Shown here piece after piece: positions 6,866-12,264 of a DNA stretch of 12,264 nt (the first letter of the stretch is position 1; the number at the start of each line of letters is the position of its first letter). Under the pieces are notes generated by a model. That model did no database searches and had not been told where the DNA came from. It worked only from the letters and a program-made list of their open reading frames with translations. The translations under genes and the position numbers were made by a program. The stretch is taken from positions 1 to 12,264 of the forward strand of contig JAKBCG010000043.1 in assembly GCA_021808035.1 (NCBI GenBank). The letters are read 5' to 3'. Source of the stretch: Pseudomonadota bacterium (GTDB lineage: Bacteria; Pseudomonadota; Gammaproteobacteria; Steroidobacterales; Steroidobacteraceae).

Positions 6866-8530
6866 GTGACCGCGGCCCGCACCGAAGCCGCCGCGACGGC
6901 GCCGCGCACGAATCGCCTCGCGATGGTCGTCGCGGCCTCGTCGGCCGGCACGGTGTTCGAGTGGTATGACTTCTTCGTGTTCGGATCGCTCGCAGCGATC
7001 ATCGGCCGGCATTTCTTCGCCGGCGTCGGCGGGTCACAGGGTTACCTGCTCGCGTTGCTCACCTTCGCCGCGGGGTTCGCGGTGCGACCGATCGGAGCGA
7101 TCGTGTTCGGCTGGTTCGGCGATCGCACCGGCCGCAAGCGCACGTTCATCGTGACGATCAGCGTGATGGGTCTCGCGACCTTCCTGGTTGCGGTGCTGCC
7201 GGGGCAGGCCGCGATCGGTGCGGCCGCGCCGTTCGCGCTGGTCGCCTTGCGGATGCTGCAAGGCTTCGCGATCGGCGGCGAGTACGGCGGCGCGGCGATC
7301 TACGTCGCCGAGCACACGGTCGCCCGTCGCCGCGGTCTGGCGACCAGTTGGATCCAGAGCTCGGCCGGCTTCGGGCTGGCGCTCGCGCTGGTGGTGATCC
7401 TCGTCGTGCGCCGCATGCTCGGCGAGCACGCGTTCGACGTCTGGGGCTGGCGCATACCGTTCGCGGTCTCGCTCGTGCTGCTCGCGGTGTCGCTGTGGAT
7501 CCGGTTGAAACTCGAAGAGTCGCCGGCGTTCCGCCGCATCGAGGCTGCCGGCGCGTTGAGCCGTGCACCGCTCGCCGAGGCGTTTCTGCAGGGACCGAAC
7601 CTGCGCCGCGTGCTCGTCGTGCTGTTCGGGATCCTCGCCGGCCAGGGTGTCGTCTGGTACACGGCGCAGTTCTATACGCAGTTCTTCCTCGAGAGAGTGC
7701 TCGCGGTGCCCGCGGCGACCGTGAACGGGCTGCTGCTCGTCGCGACGCTCGCCTCTGCGCCGCTGTACCTCGCATTCGGCTGGCTCTCGGATCGGATCGG
7801 GCGCAAACCCGTGATGCTGTTCGGCCTCGGGCTGGCCGCGGTCGGCTTCATCCCGGGTTTCCGATGGATGGCGGGCGCGGCGAACCCGGACCTCGTGCGC
7901 GCAAGCGAGCGGGCCCCGGTCGTCGTCGTCGCGCCGCCGGCGCGGTGCTCGCTGCAGTTCGACCTGATCGGCACCGCCCGGTCGGTCACCGGCTGCGATC
8001 TCGCGAAGTCGGCGCTCGCGGATCGGGGGATCTCTTACACCAACCGCGCGGCGCCGCCCGGTGCGCCGGCGACGATCCTGATCGGCGGCGAGCGGGCCGC
8101 GAGCCTCGTGATCGGGTCCGCATCCGCTCCGACACTCGCGAGCCGCAAGGCGCGGTTCGAGCGGCGACTGGCGGCGGCGCTCGTGGCCGCCGGCTATCCG
8201 CCGGTCGCGGCCCGCGAGCGGATCGATCTCGGCGCGACGCTTTCCGCGTTGATGCTGTTCCTGGTCGCGGCGACCGCGCTGTATGGCCCGCAGGCGGCGT
8301 TGCTGGTCGAGCTCTTTCCGGTGCGGATCCGCTACACCGCGCTGTCCGTGCCGTACCACATCGGCGTCGGTTGGTTCGGCGGCTTCCTGCCAGCGACCGC
8401 GTTCGCGATCGTGGCGGCGACCGGCAACATCTACGCGGGCCTGTGGTATCCGGTGGGCGTCGCGGCGCTCGGTTTCTTCGTCACGCTGTTCCTGCTGCCC
8501 GAGACGCTGCACCGGCCGGCGCCGGCGTAG
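6866..8530 (+). CDS. MFS transporter, metabolite:H+ symporter type, with large periplasmic insertion
   Basis: An inner-membrane major-facilitator transporter of 554 residues; relatives such as ProP, KgtP and ShiA have about 430-500. TM1 carries FEWYDFFVFG, the signature of the metabolite:H+ symporter branch. Loop 2-3 has GWFGDRTGRKR, and its repeat in loop 8-9 is GWLSDRIGRKP; RMLQGFAIGGEYGG marks TM4. Twelve membrane segments can be read. Between TM9 (ending about 335) and TM10 (starting about 456) lie roughly 120 mostly polar residues where relatives have a short loop. By topology this loop faces the periplasm, and it holds Cys361 and Cys377. The start is uncertain: GTG 6866 is listed, TTG 6857 would overlap the cytochrome stop as TTGA, and ATG 6923 begins just before TM1. 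Substrate unknown; its position suggests an alcohol-derived acid or other organic anion. Confidence 0.88.
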   Translation: MTAARTEAAATAPRTNRLAMVVAASSAGTVFEWYDFFVFGSLAAIIGRHFFAGVGGSQGYLLALLTFAAGFAVRPIGAIVFGWFGDRTGRKRTFIVTISVMGLATFLVAVLPGQAAIGAAAPFALVALRMLQGFAIGGEYGGAAIYVAEHTVARRRGLATSWIQSSAGFGLALALVVILVVRRMLGEHAFDVWGWRIPFAVSLVLLAVSLWIRLKLEESPAFRRIEAAGALSRAPLAEAFLQGPNLRRVLVVLFGILAGQGVVWYTAQFYTQFFLERVLAVPAATVNGLLLVATLASAPLYLAFGWLSDRIGRKPVMLFGLGLAAVGFIPGFRWMAGAANPDLVRASERAPVVVVAPPARCSLQFDLIGTARSVTGCDLAKSALADRGISYTNRAAPPGAPATILIGGERAASLVIGSASAPTLASRKARFERRLAAALVAAGYPPVAARERIDLGATLSALMLFLVAATALYGPQAALLVELFPVRIRYTALSVPYHIGVGWFGGFLPATAFAIVAATGNIYAGLWYPVGVAALGFFVTLFLLPETLHRPAPA

Positions 8531-8579
8531 GCATCGACGCCGAGCGCCGTGCGCGACGCCCGTGCGTGATCCCGGACGA

Positions 8580-8903
8580 TCATCTTCGATACTTTGGCAC
8601 GATCTTTCCTTGTTTGATTTCTTCGCTCAGCTTGCGAAGGTCCCGCTTGCGCGGGGGATTCGTCGCGATCTCGGCGGGTGGCGCAGGAGCAATGCAACCG
8701 TGATCGTACGGATCGAACCCCGGCGACGTCTCCGGTATCGCCGCCACGGACAATCCCGCGTTGCGCAGGCGCTCCAGCTCCTGGGCGCTGATGTCCCGCT
8801 TGAACGATCCGGTGTCCGTCTGCCATTCCCAGATCGAGTTGCCCCGTTCGTCGATGATCACGCGTCCTGACCTCCTCGTGTTCTTCGGCGGTTTCGGCTT
8901 CAT
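8580..8903 (-). CDS. Small conserved-looking protein of unknown function
   Basis: A 107-residue protein without a signal peptide or membrane segment. The N-terminus is basic (MKPKPPKNTRR). A core follows with RVIIDERGNSIWEWQTDTG and a charged helix-like stretch (SAQELERLR), then a segment ending in GFDPYDHG. I recall similar short hypothetical proteins in proteobacteria with a GNxxWEWQTxTG core ending near FDPY, but cannot confirm that here. The last 40 residues or so are a Pro/Ala linker with one Cys and a Lys/Arg-rich tail ending VPKYRR, which looks like an extension. The ATG at 8903 has GGGAG about 12 bases upstream, a rather distant ribosome site. It lies 85 bases downstream of the UDP-glucose dehydrogenase gene on the same strand and converges with the transporter gene. 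Several codons at its 3' end are less GC-rich than the neighbours. Confidence 0.72.
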   Translation of the reverse strand: MKPKPPKNTRRSGRVIIDERGNSIWEWQTDTGSFKRDISAQELERLRNAGLSVAAIPETSPGFDPYDHGCIAPAPPAEIATNPPRKRDLRKLSEEIKQGKIVPKYRR

Positions 8904-8988
8904 GGGTCGACCGTGCTCCCGGTTCGTTGTTGGATTCGATGCTTGCTACGACGAGTGACAGCCCTGCGCTTGGCGATGAGGTTGCGGT

Positions 8989-10359
8989 TCAGGCGGCCGT
9001 CGATTCGCGCCACTCCGTCTTCGGCGCCGTCGCCGGCACCGCCGAACGTCCGATTGCTTCGTAATGGAAGCCGAGCGCCGCCATCTGCGCCGGATCGTAG
9101 AGATTGCGGCCGTCGAAAATCACCGGCGCGAGCAGCCGATCCTTGATCGCGCGAAAATCCGGGCTGCGAAACTCCTGCCATTCGGTCACGATCGCGAGCG
9201 CATCGGCGCCGGTGAGCGCCTGCGCGGCGCTCGCGCACAGCGTGAAGTCCGCGCGCTCTCCGTAGAGGCGGCGCGCTTCGGCCGTCGCGACCGGATCATA
9301 GGCCTTGACGCGCGCGCCCGCTCCCCATAGCGCCTCGAGCAGGTCACGGCTCGCGGCCTCGCGCATGTCGTCGGTGTTGGGCTTGAACGCGAGCCCCCAC
9401 AGCGCGATCGTCCTGCCTGCGAGGTCGCCGAAGTGCGCGGCGATCTTCTCGAAGAGCCGCTGCTTCTGGCGTTGATTCACCGCCTCGACCGCGTCGAGGA
9501 TCGCCATCGCATACCCGGCTTCCCCGGCCGACCGGATCAGCGCCTTGACGTCCTTCGGGAAGCACGAGCCGCCGTACCCGGCACCCGGATAGATGAACGA
9601 GTAGCCGATTCGCGGATCGGAACCGATGCCATGGCGCACGTGCTCGATGTCCGCACCGACCCGCTCGGCCAGGTTCGCGAGTTCGTTCATGAAGCTGATC
9701 TTGGTCGCGAGCATCGCGTTCGCCGCGTACTTCGTGAGCTCGGCCGAGCGGACATCCATCACCTGCATTCGATCGTGGTTGCGGGTGAACGGCTCGTAGA
9801 GCTGGCGCATCAGGCGCGCCGCGCGGTCGCTGTCGGTGCCGACCACGATTCGATCCGGCTTCATGAAGTCGGCGATCGCGTCGCCTTCCTTGAGAAACTC
9901 CGGGTTCGCGACCGTGTCGTGCTCGACCTCGACGCCGCGCTTGCGCAGCCCGGTCCGCAGCGCCGCGCGGACCTTGTCCGCGGTGCCGACCGGCACCGTC
10001 GACTTCGTGATCACCACCTTGTACTCGCGCATGTGTTCGCCGATCGTGCGCGCAACCGCGAGCACGTGCCGCAGGTCCGCCGAGCCGTCCTCGTCGGGCG
10101 GCGTCCCGACCGCGATCAGCTGGAACAGTCCATGCGCGACGCCGGCGGCGGCGTCCAGCGTGAACCCGAGGCGCCCGGCCGCGACGTTGCGCTCGACGAC
10201 CGCGTCCAGCCCGGGCTCGTGGATCGGAATGTCCCCGCGTTGCAGTCGCTCGATCTTGCGCGCGTCGACGTCGACGCAGAGCACGTCGTTGCCGGCGTCG
10301 GCGAGACAGGCCGCGGTCACGAGACCGACGTATCCGGAGCCGAAAATGGTCACTTTCAT
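8989..10359 (-). CDS. ugd: UDP-glucose 6-dehydrogenase
   Basis: This enzyme oxidises UDP-glucose to UDP-glucuronate with two NAD+, supplying uronic acid for surface polysaccharides or lipid A modification. The protein has 456 residues, normal for the family. The N-terminal Rossmann fold begins MKVTIFGSGYVGLVTAACLA. Next come GTPPDEDGSAD, KSTVPVGT and NPEFLKEGDA, then the central ELTKYAANAMLATKISF helix. The catalytic Cys266 sits in GYGGSCFPKDVKAL. The C-terminal UDP-binding domain includes LWGLAFKPNTDDMREA. The start ATG at 10359 overlaps the stop of the phosphatase gene as ATGA and has AGGA seven bases upstream. The much longer open frame upstream (to 10938) only shadows the phosphatase gene. 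It belongs to the leftward operon with the phosphatase, beta-barrel protein and ABC transporter. Confidence 0.97.
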   Translation of the reverse strand: MKVTIFGSGYVGLVTAACLADAGNDVLCVDVDARKIERLQRGDIPIHEPGLDAVVERNVAAGRLGFTLDAAAGVAHGLFQLIAVGTPPDEDGSADLRHVLAVARTIGEHMREYKVVITKSTVPVGTADKVRAALRTGLRKRGVEVEHDTVANPEFLKEGDAIADFMKPDRIVVGTDSDRAARLMRQLYEPFTRNHDRMQVMDVRSAELTKYAANAMLATKISFMNELANLAERVGADIEHVRHGIGSDPRIGYSFIYPGAGYGGSCFPKDVKALIRSAGEAGYAMAILDAVEAVNQRQKQRLFEKIAAHFGDLAGRTIALWGLAFKPNTDDMREAASRDLLEALWGAGARVKAYDPVATAEARRLYGERADFTLCASAAQALTGADALAIVTEWQEFRSPDFRAIKDRLLAPVIFDGRNLYDPAQMAALGFHYEAIGRSAVPATAPKTEWRESTAA

Positions 10360-10973
10360 GGCAGATCCTGTGGTGAATGAGAAGGAGGAATCGGCGCGAG
10401 CCCCTCGCCCGCGCTCCATCGAAAATCCTGGGCGACCCCGGTTGCGACCGGCACCGTCCGGAAGTGCGCGAGCGGCCGGCGTTCCGCGAGCAGCCGCGCG
10501 AGCCGGATCGGGCCGGCATGCGATATCGCGACGACGCAGCGGACGAGTCCCTCGCTCCCCCACGGCGGTGATCGCAGGAAATCGCGCAGTCGTTCCTGCG
10601 CTTCGCCAAGCGTCTCGCCGCCGGGAAATCGGGTCGACTGCGGCGTGCGCTTCCACGCGCGCAGCGCCGACGGCCAGCGCGCCCGGACCTCTTCCTGGGT
10701 GAGTCCCTCCCAGTGGCCGAACGCGACCTCGACGAGCCGGTCGTCGACGAGGCGACGCACGCCACCGAGCGCGGTCGCGATCACCTCGGCGGTGTCGATC
10801 GCGCGGCGCAGCGGACTCGTGACCACGAGGTCGACCTCGAGACCACGCAGACGGTCGGCGATCCTGAGCGCCTCGCACACTCCCGGCTCGTCGATCGGCA
10901 CGTCGGTGCGCCCCTGGTATCGACCCTCGCGGTTCCACACGGTCGGCGCATGGCGGACGAACAGCAAACGCAT
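10356..10973 (-). CDS. Histidine phosphatase family protein (phosphoglycerate-mutase-like)
   Basis: A 205-residue cytoplasmic phosphatase of the branch that includes alpha-ribazole phosphatase (CobC) and small sugar or nucleotide phosphatases. The phospho-accepting His8 is in LLFVRHAPTVWN, an RHA variant of the usual RHG. The phosphate-pocket Arg7 and Arg56 (TSPLRRA), proton donor Glu82 (EVAFGHWEG) and second His152 (ISHAGPIR) are all present, so it should be active. EGRYQGRTDVPI is the usual conserved loop. The ATG at 10973 lies 22 bases after the beta-barrel gene stop; the 3' end overlaps ugd by four bases. That position makes a sugar- or lipid-phosphate substrate in glycan synthesis more likely than cobalamin synthesis, since no cob genes are near. 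The substrate cannot be read from sequence. Confidence 0.9.
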   Translation of the reverse strand: MRLLFVRHAPTVWNREGRYQGRTDVPIDEPGVCEALRIADRLRGLEVDLVVTSPLRRAIDTAEVIATALGGVRRLVDDRLVEVAFGHWEGLTQEEVRARWPSALRAWKRTPQSTRFPGGETLGEAQERLRDFLRSPPWGSEGLVRCVVAISHAGPIRLARLLAERRPLAHFRTVPVATGVAQDFRWSAGEGLAPIPPSHSPQDLP

Positions 10974-10995
10974 CGGAGAGCCCCGCGATCGACGC

Positions 10996-11841
10996 TCAAT
11001 AGTCGTAGGTGAAACCGACGGTGATCCGTCGGCCGGCGTGGATCGCCTGACCGGATATGTCCTTCTCGTACTCGACGTAGGGCTTGAAGCGCGGCGTGAG
11101 TCGGAACTTCAGCCGGAGGCCCGGGCGCAGCACGTTGTAGGGCTCGCCCGCATCGACGACCGGCAGCGGTTGACGCATCATCACGGTACGGACGTAGAAC
11201 ACCGATGCGCCGATCTCGACGCGCTGCGACAACCGGTAGCTCGCATCGACGATGGCGCGCATCTGCGTCGCCGCGCCGTCGACGAACACGCGCGAGCCGG
11301 CTTCGATCGTCGCCCGCCATCGCCGGTCCGCGAACCCGAGTTGCAGATCCGGCTCGATCGCGGTGCGACCGACGCCGAGCGGCGGATTCGTGCCGGCCGC
11401 GCCGGTCGGCGCAACGACGTTCAGCGCGATCGAGTCCGCGAAGTGCGTCCCTTGCCGCAGACCGAGGTTCAAGCCGACTTCCTGATCCTCGAGACCGGTC
11501 GCCGAATCGGCGATGCGCCGGCCGTGTTTGCGACGGATCTTCTCGATGCGCGCTGCGCGCAGATCGTATTCGATCGACAGCCGGTGGCCGATCCCCTGCG
11601 TGCCGGTCACGCGCAGCATCGTGTAGCGCTCGTCGCTCGCCGGCAGCGTCGTCGTGCCGTATTGATCGGTCGGAAAGACGCTGGTCGCGTCGTACTCGCG
11701 CACCGCCGGCTCGACGCTGCCGTCGCCGGCGGCCGGGACCCAGGGATCGGCGCGTGCGGCGAGCGGCAGGATCAGCGCCGCGAGGAGCGCTGCGCCGAGC
11801 CGCGCCCGCCACGGCGCGTTCACGCGGTGTCGGGCACTCAC
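10996..11841 (-). CDS. Predicted outer-membrane beta-barrel protein
   Basis: A 281-residue secreted protein. The signal peptide has a basic start (MSARHRVNAPWRAR), a hydrophobic core LGAALLAALIL and an ARA cleavage site before DPW. The mature part alternates polar and hydrophobic residues in many short strands (for example LSIEYDLRAARI, DLQLGF, VEIGASVFYV, LRLKFRL, PYVEYEKDI). It ends in VGFTYDY, an aromatic C-terminus typical of barrels inserted by BAM. Overall it resembles the MetA-pathway/phenol-degradation-type outer-membrane proteins (PF13557-like), but that is tentative. GTG 11841 is chosen because it overlaps the ABC-transporter stop as GTGA and directly precedes the signal peptide. 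A second GTG at 11823 is possible. The open frame extends upstream to 12162 only by shadowing the ABC gene. It could be a channel or a structural protein; no export function is proven. Confidence 0.82.
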   Translation of the reverse strand: MSARHRVNAPWRARLGAALLAALILPLAARADPWVPAAGDGSVEPAVREYDATSVFPTDQYGTTTLPASDERYTMLRVTGTQGIGHRLSIEYDLRAARIEKIRRKHGRRIADSATGLEDQEVGLNLGLRQGTHFADSIALNVVAPTGAAGTNPPLGVGRTAIEPDLQLGFADRRWRATIEAGSRVFVDGAATQMRAIVDASYRLSQRVEIGASVFYVRTVMMRQPLPVVDAGEPYNVLRPGLRLKFRLTPRFKPYVEYEKDISGQAIHAGRRITVGFTYDY

Positions 11842-12263
11842 GACGCGGCGACCAGGCGCAACGGGGTCGGCGACGCCGGCAGGCCGTTCGCCCGCCACGA
11901 CTCGGCGTACAGGCCCCCGTCGGACAGCAATCGTTCGTGCGTGCCACGCTGGACGACGCGGCCGCGATCGAGCACGAGGATCAGGTCGGCATCGACGACC
12001 GTCGCGAGCCGATGGGCGATCAGCAGCGCCGCACGATCGTGCGCGAGGCGCCGCAGCGCGCGCATCAAGCGTTGCTCGGTGACCCCGTCGACGCTGCTGC
12101 TCGGCTCGTCGAGGATCACGACCGCGGCGTCGCTCAGCATCGCCCGGGCGACCGCGATGCATTGACGCTGGCCGCCCGAGAGCGTCGATCCCCGCTCGCC
12201 GACGACCAGGTCGTAGCCGCCGGGCAGGCTGGAGATCACGTCGTCGACGCCGGCGGCGATTGC
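11838..12263 (-). CDS. ABC transporter ATP-binding domain, C-terminal fragment (exporter-type), 5'-truncated
   Basis: Only the last 141 residues are in the window; the frame is open to the right edge. Visible ATPase elements are the exporter-typical SLPGGYDLVVGERG, the signature LSGGQRQ, Walker B AVVILDEP followed by the D-loop SSSVD, and the switch His in LLIAHRLATV. The VVQRGTHERLL stretch near the end is typical of exporters that fuse membrane and ATPase domains (MsbA-like half transporters). The Walker A motif and any membrane domain lie outside. The GTG at 12239 is internal and not the true start. The stop TGA overlaps the GTG of the beta-barrel gene, so translation of both is probably coupled. 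The cargo is unknown; downstream ugd hints at a glycan or glycolipid. Confidence 0.93.
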   Translation of the reverse strand, partial: AIAAGVDDVISSLPGGYDLVVGERGSTLSGGQRQCIAVARAMLSDAAVVILDEPSSSVDGVTEQRLMRALRRLAHDRAALLIAHRLATVVDADLILVLDRGRVVQRGTHERLLSDGGLYAESWRANGLPASPTPLRLVAAS

Positions 12264-12264
12264 C

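Noticed and set aside
7034..8512. 492-codon minus-strand frame opposite the transporter
   Set aside because: The product is extremely rich in Arg, Glu, Gln and Asp with no hydrophobic core, while the sense strand encodes a clear 12-TM transporter.
8531..8579. Possible bidirectional terminator between the convergent transporter and small-protein genes
   Set aside because: Only a 4-bp GCGC/GCGC stem and a direct CGACGCC repeat are present. There is no stable stem and no T-run on either strand.
8904..8988. Promoter or terminator in the gap between ugd and the small protein gene
   Set aside because: No convincing hairpin, -10/-35 pair or repeat was found by eye in these 85 bases.
10377..12165. 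Long plus-strand frames (for example 10645-12165) over the right-hand operon
   Set aside because: They are antisense to four well-supported genes and encode Arg-rich sequence with no domain.

Overview
The window is a high-GC (visibly about two-thirds G+C), gene-dense stretch of a bacterial chromosome. Family content points to a Gram-negative, probably a beta- or gammaproteobacterium: a Hut pathway with N-formylglutamate deformylase, a periplasmic quinoprotein with its cytochrome c, and an outer-membrane beta-barrel protein. The exact taxon cannot be read from the sequence. No rRNA, tRNA, CRISPR array, IS element or obvious recent transfer was seen.

Left part (1-4414, + strand): a histidine-utilisation operon. 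The 3' end of hutU (urocanase) overlaps hutH (histidine ammonia-lyase) by ATGA, and hutH overlaps hutG (N-formylglutamate deformylase) by ATGA. A small alpha/beta hydrolase follows after 10 bases. HutH and HutU carry out the first two steps and HutG the last one (formylglutamate to glutamate plus formate). The middle enzymes HutI and HutF are not in the window.

Middle part (4415-8530, + strand): a three-gene cassette of an XoxF-like PQQ-dependent alcohol dehydrogenase, a small periplasmic cytochrome c, and a major-facilitator transporter of the metabolite:H+ symporter type. The dehydrogenase has the Asp-Tyr-Asp signature of lanthanide-dependent enzymes, plus a Lys where methanol dehydrogenases have Arg. 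The transporter has an extra domain of about 120 residues in a loop predicted to be periplasmic. Electrons from alcohol oxidation would pass from PQQ to the cytochrome. The transporter may carry the substrate or product, but that is inference.

Right part (8580-12264, - strand): an operon read from right to left. It holds the 3' end of an ABC-exporter ATPase, a beta-barrel outer-membrane protein (GTGA overlap), a histidine-phosphatase-family enzyme (22-base gap), UDP-glucose 6-dehydrogenase (ATGA overlap), and finally, 85 bases on, a small protein of unknown function. The set suggests export or synthesis of a uronic-acid-containing surface glycan, but no glycosyltransferase is in view. This block converges with the transporter gene at 8530/8580.

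The points most worth a second look are the lanthanide-type dehydrogenase cassette without a xoxJ next to it, the unusual periplasmic insertion in its transporter, and the GC-rich hairpins in the leader of the cassette.
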